Source: CAYZJV01 sp049310885 (GTDB taxonomy: Bacteria > Spirochaetota > Spirochaetia > Sphaerochaetales > Sphaerochaetaceae). From it: a stretch of 64,000 nt of DNA. Positions 24,532-33,733 of this stretch are shown here, one piece after another; position 1 is the stretch's first letter, and every line of letters starts with the position of its first letter. Below the pieces are notes generated by a model. It worked only from the letters and a program-made list of their open reading frames with translations, was not told the origin of the DNA and made no database searches. The DNA lies in the NCBI RefSeq assembly GCF_049310885.1, contig NZ_JBMDYO010000007.1, positions 1 to 64,000 on the forward strand. The letters run 5' to 3'. The position numbers and the translations under genes are program-made.

Positions 24532-24867
24532 TCAAACATCCCCAAACAGTTCCTCAAGTTTGTGAATCAATTCCCGTATCCGATTGTCTTTGAGCGTATA
24601 GATAATCTGCTTGCCTTGTCGTTCTTTGCTGATGTACCCGGCAAGTGTCATGATTTTCAGCTGTTGGGAAACATTTGAGCTCCGACTCTCACTTACCACC
24701 ATTAGTTCCGATACAGAGAACGGGCCCCTTTCCAGAGCACAGAGGATATGGAATCGGACTGGATTGGCCATGATAGACAACATCTTTTCCACCAATGCAC
24801 ATTGGTCCTTATCAAACTTTTCCTTCACTTCGTTCAATAATTGGGTTTTATCGTTATCGTGCTGCAT
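24532..24867 (-). CDS. ArsR-family transcriptional regulator
   Basis: This protein has 111 residues from the ATG at 24867, which has GGAG five bases upstream; ATGs at 24870 and 24888 are alternatives. It is a winged helix (MANPVRFHILCALERGPFSVSEL, recognition helix SRSSNVSQQLKIM, wing KERQGKQIIYTLKD). It lacks the CxC metal motif of the CadC-like protein at 15783. Two Cys are present (C23, C43), so a redox or sulfur sensor is conceivable but unproven. It lies 150 bases downstream of the Mbx-like operon, on the same strand. Confidence 0.85.
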   Translation of the reverse strand: MQHDNDKTQLLNEVKEKFDKDQCALVEKMLSIMANPVRFHILCALERGPFSVSELMVVSESRSSNVSQQLKIMTLAGYISKERQGKQIIYTLKDNRIRELIHKLEELFGDV

Positions 24868-25016
24868 CATCACTCCAAGATAGATCACATAACATTGCCG
24901 ACCAGTTATTCATGTCGGACACATACAGCGGCATGGTACCCCATTGAGTTGTGTTTGTCCATTTGCCCCATAAAAGGTGTTGCAACTTTTTTATCTGCCC
25001 TCGCTTCGTTTGGGTA

Positions 25017-26792
25017 TTATTCAGCTATGTTGTTCAGGTAGATATCGATCCCTTTTGCCGCCGAGTGACCATTGGCAATCGCACTTATGGCATCGCGCTT
25101 TGGGTTTGTAATATCTCCCCCGGCATAGATTTTGGGTATCGCTGTCCGATGGAATTCATCGACTTCTACCGCACCCCGTGATCCCAACAACTTAGATACC
25201 ATATCTTCTGGAAGATAAGAAAAATCCCCTGATTGACCGATTGCGGGAATGACCGTATCACAAGCAACCTCGAACTCCGACCCCTCTATCAATACTGGTT
25301 TGGGTCTTCTTCCCGGACCATCGGAAACCATTTCAGCCTCTCCCCAAAAAAGCTTCAGTCGAGTATGGTCACCCTTCTCTATCCTCAATGGAATTGCCTG
25401 CACGATTATATCGCACCCCTCTCCACGAGCTTCATGTATCTCTTCACTATCGGCCGGCATATCGACCTCTCGGCGTCTATAAAGAACGGTTACGTCCGCT
25501 CCATAACGACGTGACGTCCGTGCCGCATCCATTGCAACGTTTCCACCACCGACTACAACTACCGATGATCCAATCTCGGGTTTCGTACCATTCGTAACAT
25601 CAGCGAGCATCTTGAGCGGAGACATCACACCGGGCAAGTCCTCTCCTACAATATCCAATGCATACGGATTAGTAAGCCCGGTGGAGAAGAATATCGCATC
25701 ATGTTTTCCATAGATCTCCATGAAATCGATATCGATCCCGATCCGGACATCCTGCTTGAATATGACCCCTAAAGATTCAATGAACGCTATATCCTTTTCA
25801 ACTTGGTCATAAGGTAAACGATATTCTGGAATACCATAACGAAGCATACCACCGGCCTTCTCATTCGCATCGAAAATCGTAACTGCGTACCCGAGCAACC
25901 GTAGGTAGTATGCGGCACTCAAACCTCCAGGACCCGATCCGATTATCGCGACACTTTTACCATTATCCGGTTCACATTCCTTCAGGATGGAACCATAGTC
26001 TCCCAGATAGATTTGATCTACTATGTAGCGCTTCAACCATCGTATGGAAAGAGCCTCTCCCTTATGCTTCATGGCACATACGTATTCACAGGCATGAGAA
26101 CACACCCGTCCACAAGAAGCAGGTAGAGGATTGGCTTGGTATACGATCTTGAGCCCCTCTACCATATCGTCATCACGGATTGCCTTGATATAATCTGGAA
26201 CCCGCATATGTGCAGGACAAGTGGCTACGCAGAGACCACACGAAATACAACGGTCTGCTTCTGCCTTAGCCTGTTTAGTAGAGTATCCTTGTACCATCTC
26301 TACAAAACTCTTTCTACTCTCCTCGAATGACAACATCGGCATAGGTACCCGTTGTCCCTCAAGCAAATCGTATCCTTCAGCGCGATGATATCCAAGTTCA
26401 CTCGTATTCCAAGAGGTTTCATCAAAACCTGGAGTAAAACGATACACTTCAGGATCGTCGTCTACCCAAAGGTATTCATTGCTCATACCCAAGGATCCTG
26501 AAGGACAGATATCTACGCAGAGTGCACACCAGCAGCAGCGTCCATAATCAATTCGAGGACGCAAGCCAGAATCTCCATGCTGGGTCTCTTTCACCGGAAC
26601 CATATCGATCGCCGCATTTTGACAAATTTCTTCGCATGTTCCACACCCGATGCATGTGTCGATATCATTCTTGTGGAATCCCCGATAACGGGGAGCACCT
26701 GGTCTGCTCTCAATGGGCTTCTTATTCGTATAGGGTTTTTCAAATACCCGTTTCCACACGGAAAACGGAGCTATGATATCCTTTAAACTCAT
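25017..26792 (-). CDS. NuoI-like ferredoxin fused to GltD-like NAD(P)H oxidoreductase
   Basis: This protein has 591 residues. The N-terminus carries two 4Fe-4S motifs like NuoI (C47xxC50xxC53xxxC57; C86xxC89xxC92xxxC96). A second Cys-rich domain of the GltD/NfnB type follows (CISCGLCVATCPAHMRVPDYI, CGRVCSHACEYVC), then the flavin fold: FAD site IIGSGPGGLSAA, NAD(P) site VVVGGGNVAMDA, and C-terminal FAD motif YAGGDITNPKRDA. It would pass electrons between ferredoxin, the NuoB/D-like core and NAD(P). It is the last gene of the operon, 4 bases after the NuoD-like gene. Thermotoga Mbx-type clusters have the same GltD-like subunit (recalled knowledge). Confidence 0.88.
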   Translation of the reverse strand: MSLKDIIAPFSVWKRVFEKPYTNKKPIESRPGAPRYRGFHKNDIDTCIGCGTCEEICQNAAIDMVPVKETQHGDSGLRPRIDYGRCCWCALCVDICPSGSLGMSNEYLWVDDDPEVYRFTPGFDETSWNTSELGYHRAEGYDLLEGQRVPMPMLSFEESRKSFVEMVQGYSTKQAKAEADRCISCGLCVATCPAHMRVPDYIKAIRDDDMVEGLKIVYQANPLPASCGRVCSHACEYVCAMKHKGEALSIRWLKRYIVDQIYLGDYGSILKECEPDNGKSVAIIGSGPGGLSAAYYLRLLGYAVTIFDANEKAGGMLRYGIPEYRLPYDQVEKDIAFIESLGVIFKQDVRIGIDIDFMEIYGKHDAIFFSTGLTNPYALDIVGEDLPGVMSPLKMLADVTNGTKPEIGSSVVVVGGGNVAMDAARTSRRYGADVTVLYRRREVDMPADSEEIHEARGEGCDIIVQAIPLRIEKGDHTRLKLFWGEAEMVSDGPGRRPKPVLIEGSEFEVACDTVIPAIGQSGDFSYLPEDMVSKLLGSRGAVEVDEFHRTAIPKIYAGGDITNPKRDAISAIANGHSAAKGIDIYLNNIAE

Positions 26793-26796
26793 CTAC

Positions 26797-27984
26797 TTAC
26801 CTCTCTATCTCGGGCGGATACGTGTGCAGGGAAACCATGAGCCCTGCGGTATCGGCAATATTCACATGTACCGCAAGTTTCTCCATCAATGTGACCGCAT
26901 GGGTATAGCTTGGTCCCCTGACGTAGACCCTTCTCGGTAACTCGGAGCCATCGGATACCATGAAAAATCCATACTCTCCTCGAGTACATTCAGCTCTCCT
27001 GTAGGTTTGTCCTGCAGGAATCTTCCAGTGCAACACATTCGGCAATCTTTGGAAGAATGGACCTGAAGTCGGCATTCCTGACACTATCTGACGAATCAAA
27101 TCAATCGACTGTCTTGTCTCTCGAAGTCTCACCCAAGTCCTCGCATAGGCATCCCCGCCCTCTTCGGTAACCACCGTGAAGTCGAGTTTATCGTACACAA
27201 GATAGGGAGTATCCTTCCTAATATCTCTTGTAATCCCACTTCCCCGTGCATTCGGTCCAGTGATTCCATACTCATCTACTATCGATGGTGTGATTATCCC
27301 AAGCCCTTTGGCCCGTTTCTTGAAAACAGCATTGTGCATCATTACCAGTTCGACATCATCAAGTACTTTTTCGATCTGTTCGAGAGTCTTCTCTACACGG
27401 AGGGCAAAACCAGAGGGCAAGTCGGATCGCACTCCACCAGGAATTATATACATATGATAGATCCGGCCTCCGCTGAGTTCTTCGAACAGGTCGAGTACAT
27501 AGTCTCTCATGGTGACTGTCCATTGTCCTATCGTAGCCATTCCAAAAGCTCCCGCCTGTCCTCCGATCCACATGAGGAATGAGGCGAGACGCGCCATCTC
27601 CAAGGTCAAAGTTCGATACCAGATGGCCTTCTCAGGCACTTCAATTCCGGCTAATTCCTCCGTACATTCAGCAAAAAGATATTCGTTGAAATCGGGCTCG
27701 GGAACACAGATCCTGCACACGAGTGGAAAACACTGGATATACCGTCGGCGTTCCATCAGTTTCTCGAATCCACGATGGAGATATCCGACATGGGTCTTGC
27801 ACTCGATCACCTCATCACCGCAGACCGTCAGCTCGAGTGACATGTTACCGGTAATACCGGGATGTTGCGGTCCCTGCCAAATTTTCAGATATTTCCCACT
27901 ATGCAAGTCGTATCGACTCTTACCATCTTCGGCATTCACAGGGGGAAACTTGCCTCTTGGGTCGTGTGTAAGCATTTCTACCAT
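26797..27984 (-). CDS. NuoD-like 49-kDa subunit, Mbx/Mbs type without NiFe ligands
   Basis: This protein has 395 residues. It has the NuoD/hydrogenase large-subunit pattern (QGPQHPGITGNMSLEL, THVGYLHRGFEKLME, LEMARLASFLMWIGG). In NiFe hydrogenases two CxxC motifs hold the metal. Here the N-terminal one reads CRICVPEPD, so only the first Cys of RxCxxC is in register, and the C-terminal one reads VSLHTYPPEIER with no Cys. It therefore cannot build a normal NiFe site. This resembles Mbx/Mbs complexes, which lost ligands and reduce sulfane or exchange electrons with NAD(P). Start ATG 27984 has GAGG upstream and overlaps the NuoC-like stop. Confidence 0.88.
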   Translation of the reverse strand: MVEMLTHDPRGKFPPVNAEDGKSRYDLHSGKYLKIWQGPQHPGITGNMSLELTVCGDEVIECKTHVGYLHRGFEKLMERRRYIQCFPLVCRICVPEPDFNEYLFAECTEELAGIEVPEKAIWYRTLTLEMARLASFLMWIGGQAGAFGMATIGQWTVTMRDYVLDLFEELSGGRIYHMYIIPGGVRSDLPSGFALRVEKTLEQIEKVLDDVELVMMHNAVFKKRAKGLGIITPSIVDEYGITGPNARGSGITRDIRKDTPYLVYDKLDFTVVTEEGGDAYARTWVRLRETRQSIDLIRQIVSGMPTSGPFFQRLPNVLHWKIPAGQTYRRAECTRGEYGFFMVSDGSELPRRVYVRGPSYTHAVTLMEKLAVHVNIADTAGLMVSLHTYPPEIER

Positions 27985-28520
27985 GTCTGGGCCTCACTGG
28001 GATACAAATTCTCTTTCATATATTCGGTAGTATCGTGGGTGACTCTCCCAGGTCTTGGGAAATAGGTATTCTCAGAATAGGCCTTGGTATCGAACTCACG
28101 TCGCATTGGTGGAATCCCGGTCCAACCCTCCAATATGAAATTGTCATCGACACCGGGACTTCCAGGAAAATCGATACCGAACATCTCCTTCAGTTCCCTC
28201 TGGTAAGTCGTTGCATGAGGCCAGAGGTGATGAATAGATTCCATGCTTGCACCATCTCGAGGGATATCGACCTGCACACCAATATCCGATTGCTTGGTAA
28301 AGTTGTGTACCATATACGTGAGTCTGAATACTGCGTCTTCGATGTAATCGATCGCAGTTAAAAACACGAGATGCGTATATCCTTGGATATCCCTCAGATG
28401 GGTGATGAAAGAGACTGCATCCGCTGCCTGCACACTAATGAATTCCAACCCTGTTCGTTGCCGACCCGACTGGATATTATCTTGTACTGTCTTATTCGTA
28501 TTTTCAATCGTCACTCCCAA
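27978..28520 (-). CDS. NuoC-like 30-kDa subunit
   Basis: This protein has 180 residues and a TTG start at 28520 (GTG at 28514 is the alternative). The NuoC fold is seen in VFLTAIDYIEDAVFRLTYMVHN, then the signature HHLWPHATTYQRELKEMFGIDFPG. It has a C-terminal tail of about 55 residues with aromatic patches (TYFPRPGRVTHDTTEYM). It scaffolds the NuoD-like subunit in the hydrophilic arm. It overlaps the NuoD-like gene by seven bases, as in most complex I and group 4 hydrogenase operons. Confidence 0.9.
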   Translation of the reverse strand: MGVTIENTNKTVQDNIQSGRQRTGLEFISVQAADAVSFITHLRDIQGYTHLVFLTAIDYIEDAVFRLTYMVHNFTKQSDIGVQVDIPRDGASMESIHHLWPHATTYQRELKEMFGIDFPGSPGVDDNFILEGWTGIPPMRREFDTKAYSENTYFPRPGRVTHDTTEYMKENLYPSEAQTW

Positions 28521-28529
28521 ACCCCTTTT

Positions 28530-29198
28530 TTACCAGTTGTAGTCCGGCATATTCCAATCATGGATAATCTGTTTCTGGTTCGCCTTGTACCAATCGAAAT
28601 CATCAACATATTTATTCATACCTTCACACTTTCCTTCCCGGATCATCTGCTTCAATCTGATGAAACCACCAAGCAAAGCCTCTGGACGAGGCATACATCC
28701 GGCGATATAGACATCGACCGGTATGTAATGGTCAATCCTATTAATCGTATTGTAGCTGTCCCAGTACATGCCTCCATTGATAGTGCAACTTCCCAAAGCG
28801 AGGACAAACTTCGGCCCTTGCATCTGTTCATAACTCCTGACAATTCTTTTCAGCGTCTTAACCGATGCATAACCACCAATGATGAAAACACAGGATTGTC
28901 GAGGCGTAGGACGGGCTTGTATTCCATACCGGTACATGTCGAACCGTGATGTCATGAGAGGACGAAGTTCAATAGCTCCACACCCCGTCCCGAATCCGAG
29001 AATCCATAAAGATTGTGAGCGTGCCCAGTTAGCAAAGGTCTCCATGATTCCCTTGTATGGTTCTACACGTTGGGGTCTCACATCACAGAAGTAGGCTTTA
29101 TCACTATCTGGAAGACCACTATTGGCCAATCTCAACTGCTCAGACAATTGCTCCAACTGCCTATCTGTGTCTGATCCCATTGTATGCTCTCCATCCAT
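28530..29198 (-). CDS. NuoB-like 20-kDa Fe-S subunit
   Basis: This protein has 222 residues from ATG 29198 (GGGAGG seven bases upstream). The fold of the N2-cluster subunit is clear: SQSLWILGFGTGCGAIELRP, FALALGSC-type motif (LALGSCTINGG) and AGCMPRPEALLGG. Complex I has tandem Cys (CCxxE) and hydrogenases CxxC in the first motif; here it is GCGAIE, one Cys. At least three ligands remain; the fourth must come from elsewhere or be replaced. It transfers electrons to or from the NuoD-like site. It follows the NuoH-like gene. Confidence 0.88.
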   Translation of the reverse strand: MDGEHTMGSDTDRQLEQLSEQLRLANSGLPDSDKAYFCDVRPQRVEPYKGIMETFANWARSQSLWILGFGTGCGAIELRPLMTSRFDMYRYGIQARPTPRQSCVFIIGGYASVKTLKRIVRSYEQMQGPKFVLALGSCTINGGMYWDSYNTINRIDHYIPVDVYIAGCMPRPEALLGGFIRLKQMIREGKCEGMNKYVDDFDWYKANQKQIIHDWNMPDYNW

Positions 29199-29224
29199 AT
29201 TCGATCCTCCCAATCCCAAAGTCT

Positions 29225-30136
29225 TTACAGCATCTGAAGTACGACAGCGGCAATTCCAATGAGTGTGGGAATTCCCAAGAAAAATCGGATCGACTGGTCG
29301 GTCCGAAACCGCGGAAACGATGCATCGATAATCACCGTGTAGAGGTAGATTATAAAGGTCTTGATCACCATCACCCCTATATGTGTTGCTCCACCAAAGT
29401 AGAGATTCATGAACAATACCAATTTGGCACCATTGAAGATGGCTCTATTAGTTTGGAGCATCCCAAGAAAACTCGATTGCATCTCTGTAGGTGGGCCTAT
29501 CGGAATTTCCTGGGGAGCTATGACAACACTAAAAGGATTTCCCATCGACATACCGAGGAACGAAATCATTCCAGCGATCATTGCAAGAGGATTAGTAAAG
29601 GCAATCCAATTAAAGATACCTCCCTGTTGTACAGCAACTAATTCGGTAATGGAGAGGGTCTGGTATTGTGCTGCTATGGAGATCACCGATAAGGCGAAGG
29701 GAACTTCGAATGCTGTCATCTGAGCCAAACCACGGGAAACTCCGAGTGGACTGTATGGATGCCCACTTTGTCCAGCCCCCAAAGCCATGCCCAATTGTCC
29801 GAAGAAAATAAAATACATGACCAGTAAGAGGTCGCCTGAGAAAGAGAAATTTGAAAATATCACCGAGCCATATACAGCGGGGATGAACAGGTATGTCCCT
29901 AAGCCTCCTGCCAATCGGAAGACAGGTCCAAGGTAAAACATCACACCATGGTATATTCCTGTTCGCTTGAAATTATTTTTCAGGATATCGATATAGGGTT
30001 GCCAGACCGGTTGTCCGACCCTTCCCTGCACTTTGGCACGTACCCTGGCCATGGTCCCCCCAAGCAATAATCCATAATTGGTAATCACGAATAGAGAGAT
30101 GATGGTGTAGCCGGCCTTTACCAATAATTCATTCAT
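29225..30136 (-). CDS. NuoH-like membrane anchor subunit
   Basis: This protein has 303 residues and about eight membrane helices. NuoH family signatures are present: RVRAKVQGRVGQPVWQPYIDILK near residue 35, GVSRGLAQMTAFEVPFALSV in the middle, and RFRTDQSIRFFLGIPT near the end. It links the hydrophilic arm to the ion-pumping membrane arm. It is 4 bases after the fused antiporter gene and 26 bases before the NuoB-like gene. Confidence 0.92.
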   Translation of the reverse strand: MNELLVKAGYTIISLFVITNYGLLLGGTMARVRAKVQGRVGQPVWQPYIDILKNNFKRTGIYHGVMFYLGPVFRLAGGLGTYLFIPAVYGSVIFSNFSFSGDLLLVMYFIFFGQLGMALGAGQSGHPYSPLGVSRGLAQMTAFEVPFALSVISIAAQYQTLSITELVAVQQGGIFNWIAFTNPLAMIAGMISFLGMSMGNPFSVVIAPQEIPIGPPTEMQSSFLGMLQTNRAIFNGAKLVLFMNLYFGGATHIGVMVIKTFIIYLYTVIIDASFPRFRTDQSIRFFLGIPTLIGIAAVVLQML

Positions 30137-30140
30137 ATGT

Positions 30141-33100
30141 TCACACCCCTCTTTGGACTAGCAACAATAGGATACTGAAATAGAGTACGATCCAGAGCAC
30201 ATAGGTCTGGATATTGCCACTGTAGAGCCGGCGGATCATACCACCGAACACATCTGCGATAGAGACTATCCGATGCCAGAACCGGGTCACACTTGGATGT
30301 AGGAGAAAACCCAACGCCTTCTCATAGGGAGAGAAGAAATTGTATCCGAAATGGGTAGTCTCAGGACGGTAGGGACGTTCCGCAGCATATACGATATTGA
30401 ACTGTCCAACCTTCTGAGTATGTTTCCTTTGTACTATCAACAACCAGGCAAGGGGTACGATGAAAACACCCATAGTCACATACATGACTGCCGTTCCATT
30501 CCAGTATCCTAGTGTGGAGAGCACCGTATACCCCGACCACTCCAAGGTCCGTTCGAAATAGGGAGCTACAGCTGCCTCGAGCGGTTTGAGCAATACTGTT
30601 GGATACATGGAGATAATCATGATACCGACTATGCCTATAATCTGGGGAATAAGTATCGGCAGTGGAGCCTCTTTGATATCCCGATGAGCATCTTTCAATT
30701 GACCAAGGAATATCGTATGGATGAGTCTGAAAAGATAGAGGAATGCAATCCCGCTAGCAAACATCGCAAGCGCTGCCTGTAAATACCACCCCTTCTCGAT
30801 CAATGCAGTATAGAGCATCCACTTGGCTCCAAAACCCGTCAGAGGAGGAACTCCTGATACAGCAATAATACCAATCAAAACCGTTAAGAATGTGAGGGGC
30901 ATCCGAGAGATCAGTCCACCCATCTGGTACATCATTCTTGTCTTTGTACGATACACTACACCACCTATTGCTATGAAAAGCATCCCTTTGAACAGAGCAT
31001 GTGTGATTGCAAGATAGAGACTGTTCATCCAACCGAGTTGAGTCATAAGGGCGAAAGAGAGCAACATATAACCCACCTGCCCCATAGAGGAGTAAGCGAG
31101 TGTGTACTTGATATCCTCCTTGAACAATGCCAAAAATGCACCAGCGAAGGCGGTACATGCACCTAACCATCCCAGAAGATGGGAGAATGTAAAACCAGTG
31201 AACAGATCTGCCAGGCGCCCTTCTTGCAGGAGTTCGGGAGAGAATACCTGTTGGGCAAATAGGCCGGCAAAAACGAACATCATCAGAAGACCAGCTTTGC
31301 TCAAAATGGAAGAGAAGAACGTGGACAGATCGTCATCTGCCTCTGCATAAGCAGCTGGCAACCAGATATGGAATCCCAACGCTCCCATCTTGATCAAGAA
31401 GCCGATACCGAGCAATACGGTACCGATGGGACCCGATTCCAACGCCAGACCAGCAAGAATACTGAATGCACCAGATAAAGAGAACACCAGATACCTCAAT
31501 GAAGCCCCAGAGGCATGTTTGCCCCGGACTACCAAAAAGAATGAGGTGATAGTCATCAATTCCCAAGAGAAAAAGAACTCCAACGAGGAATTTGCGAACA
31601 ATAGGTTCCCTAAGGAAAAGACCAAAGCAACCAACATACCGGCTAGTGCGCGATGCACTCCGCGACGGATGAATAATGGTATCATTTGCACAGCTGAACC
31701 AACGATGAACAACAATCCGAATATCAAAGCGATACCATGCAATCGTGGGATGAATACCAAGGCATATCCGATCGTTGCCAAGAAAGCCAGACCAATTTGC
31801 AACCTGAAAGGAACACCCATCATATCGAGGAGTGTCCAGAGTACCAACGCTAGCAAAGGAAGGAGAAGAACCATCCCATGCAAGTCCAAGGAGGTTCCAA
31901 TGAACATCAAGGAGAGAAGAAGACCACTTGCCGATAGTAAACACGCTGAAAGGACAGGGGCGATGAATCCTCCCGAAGATTTCAAATTTGAGGAAAAGAT
32001 AGGGGCTCCGGTTACAATTTCTTGGAAATCGGAAGGAATTTGTTCATCGTGGATAGTTCCTGGATCTTCAGATGATTTCTGTACCGACAGGAACCACTTG
32101 AAAAGATACGCCGATTCTACGAGTGATCCGAACAGGATCACGAAAGCCCATCCATACAATTGTTGTGTAATAAGCGTGGTAACCAACAAGAACTTCGCCC
32201 AGAATGCCGGAAATGGAGGAAATCCCGCTAAAGCAGAAGTGAGAACCCCCTGCACTCCGATTCCAGCTCCATGAAGACGATGGCTACCCTGTCGACGTAT
32301 GCTCGCAAGGGATGTCTGGTTTGTGACACCACTCATCCAGAATAAGCCGGTTTTGCTCAACAGGTGGTTTGCTACCAAAAGCAAGATCACAAAGAACATC
32401 CCCTGTGATAACACAGTTCCCCCTATCTCCAGACCAAGCCCTCCCAGACCAACAACAAGAACTAACAATCCCACCTGTCCGATTGAAGAGAAGCCCAACA
32501 TCCGACGTATGGAATCCTGTTTGTAAGCAACGAATTGTGATGCAATGAAGGTCACACCTCCACTAATCGCGATTGTGTTCAGAAGCCGAATATCCAGAAG
32601 TGGTGTGATCTTATACAGAACGAAAATAAACGCGGTTGCACTGGTACCACTGATCAAAGAGGAGACATTCGGATCGGCTGCCTGATAGACATCGGCACCC
32701 CACCCATTAGCGGGAAAGGGTTTTAATTCGATTAACAGCGATATCACCATAAGAAAGAGCGCAGTAATTCCCACTTTTCCTTCTAAGAGATGTTTTGAAA
32801 CTACCATTTCATCCAGATTCAACGTACCGGTTATCCTGTAGAGAAAAACGACTCCTATAAGGAACAATGCAGAGGAGATACCTCCAGCAACCATCAGTTT
32901 TATACCGGCTTCAAAGGAATTACCCGTTCTGGTGGTGGCAACCAGTGCATAGAGAGATAAAGAGGAGATCTCCATGAACACGAACATGTTGAACAAATCC
33001 CTTCCCAATACCAGTCCATTCACCCCCAGCACTAGCGTCATGAGGAGTATCTGTGAAGAACCTTCCCACGCTTTGGAGGATCTGCGAATCGCGTATAATG

Positions 33101-33383
33101 CACTCAGAAGAGCCCCTCCGTTAATAATCAAGAGAACAAGGGCTTCCTCGACTCCCAACCGAAGATTGATCGATAGCGGGGCTGTGAAGCCAGCAGTGTG
33201 GAAAACCACCGTCTGCATCGTACTGAAATCCAACGCGAGTAGCCAATGAATTGGAAGAGCTACTGTCAGAACGAGAACCGAAGTCACCAGTAACCGACCG
33301 GCTTGATCACTTCGGCGACCGATGAGCGGATGCAGAAAAGCAGAAGCCAAAAGTACTGCAATGAGATATAGTGGATTTACCAT
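30141..33383 (-). CDS. Double antiporter-like subunit (MrpD-type, two domains fused)
   Basis: This protein has 1080 residues and about 28 hydrophobic segments. Two NuoL/M/N-MrpD domains lie in one frame. Domain 1 (about 60-480) has the TM5 Glu (FVFMEISSLSLY), the TM7 Lys (LIELKPFPANGW) and the SSIGQVGLLV motif. Domain 2 (about 580-980) has FFSWELMTITSFF, FLIKMGALGFHIWLP and YSSMGQVGYMLL. Both keep the residues needed for proton or sodium movement. Mbx complexes usually encode two separate MrpD-like subunits; here they are joined by a hydrophilic linker near 430-460. It overlaps the mrpC stop by seven bases. Confidence 0.9.
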   Translation of the reverse strand: MVNPLYLIAVLLASAFLHPLIGRRSDQAGRLLVTSVLVLTVALPIHWLLALDFSTMQTVVFHTAGFTAPLSINLRLGVEEALVLLIINGGALLSALYAIRRSSKAWEGSSQILLMTLVLGVNGLVLGRDLFNMFVFMEISSLSLYALVATTRTGNSFEAGIKLMVAGGISSALFLIGVVFLYRITGTLNLDEMVVSKHLLEGKVGITALFLMVISLLIELKPFPANGWGADVYQAADPNVSSLISGTSATAFIFVLYKITPLLDIRLLNTIAISGGVTFIASQFVAYKQDSIRRMLGFSSIGQVGLLVLVVGLGGLGLEIGGTVLSQGMFFVILLLVANHLLSKTGLFWMSGVTNQTSLASIRRQGSHRLHGAGIGVQGVLTSALAGFPPFPAFWAKFLLVTTLITQQLYGWAFVILFGSLVESAYLFKWFLSVQKSSEDPGTIHDEQIPSDFQEIVTGAPIFSSNLKSSGGFIAPVLSACLLSASGLLLSLMFIGTSLDLHGMVLLLPLLALVLWTLLDMMGVPFRLQIGLAFLATIGYALVFIPRLHGIALIFGLLFIVGSAVQMIPLFIRRGVHRALAGMLVALVFSLGNLLFANSSLEFFFSWELMTITSFFLVVRGKHASGASLRYLVFSLSGAFSILAGLALESGPIGTVLLGIGFLIKMGALGFHIWLPAAYAEADDDLSTFFSSILSKAGLLMMFVFAGLFAQQVFSPELLQEGRLADLFTGFTFSHLLGWLGACTAFAGAFLALFKEDIKYTLAYSSMGQVGYMLLSFALMTQLGWMNSLYLAITHALFKGMLFIAIGGVVYRTKTRMMYQMGGLISRMPLTFLTVLIGIIAVSGVPPLTGFGAKWMLYTALIEKGWYLQAALAMFASGIAFLYLFRLIHTIFLGQLKDAHRDIKEAPLPILIPQIIGIVGIMIISMYPTVLLKPLEAAVAPYFERTLEWSGYTVLSTLGYWNGTAVMYVTMGVFIVPLAWLLIVQRKHTQKVGQFNIVYAAERPYRPETTHFGYNFFSPYEKALGFLLHPSVTRFWHRIVSIADVFGGMIRRLYSGNIQTYVLWIVLYFSILLLLVQRGV

Positions 33384-33733
33384 TTCAACTCCTTCAGCTC
33401 ATCTGCAGCCAAGCTACCTCTCGAAGCATGTAATCTGATGGCAAAACCAAGCATCAATGCAGTAACCGCAAGACCGATAACAATTGCGGTCAATACCAAG
33501 GCGGAGGGAATTGGATCGACTACATTACCAATCGCCCCTTCTACTGCAAGCCCTTCATCGAAAATCGGTGCAGTCCCCCCAGGGATATATCCGATAGCTA
33601 CCATCACCACATGGACACCAGTATCTAAGAGAGAGAAACTAATGATCATGCGAAAGATATCTCTTCTTGTCATCAAGCCCCAAAAACCAATACAGACAAG
33701 GAGAAACCCTATCGTGAGTACCATATGCATCAT
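33377..33733 (-). CDS. mrpC: MrpC/NuoK-like subunit
   Basis: This protein has 118 residues from ATG 33733 (GAGGAGG eight bases upstream; a GTG at 33742 overlaps that site and is disfavoured). It has three membrane helices with the MrpC/NuoK pattern (GFLLVCIGFWGLMTRRDIFRMIISFSLLDTGVHVV, PIPSALVLTAIVIGLAVTAL). It is part of the Mrp antiporter module of the complex. Overlaps with both neighbours indicate translational coupling. Confidence 0.92.
   Translation of the reverse strand: MMHMVLTIGFLLVCIGFWGLMTRRDIFRMIISFSLLDTGVHVVMVAIGYIPGGTAPIFDEGLAVEGAIGNVVDPIPSALVLTAIVIGLAVTALMLGFAIRLHASRGSLAADELKELKW

Noticed and set aside
26797..27984. NiFe hydrogenase large subunit
   Set aside because: The C-terminal CxxC is absent and the N-terminal motif has only one Cys in register, so the metal centre cannot be built.
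31390..32274. 294-codon plus-strand open frame
   Set aside because: Antisense to the fused antiporter gene, whose motifs and membrane helices are unambiguous.
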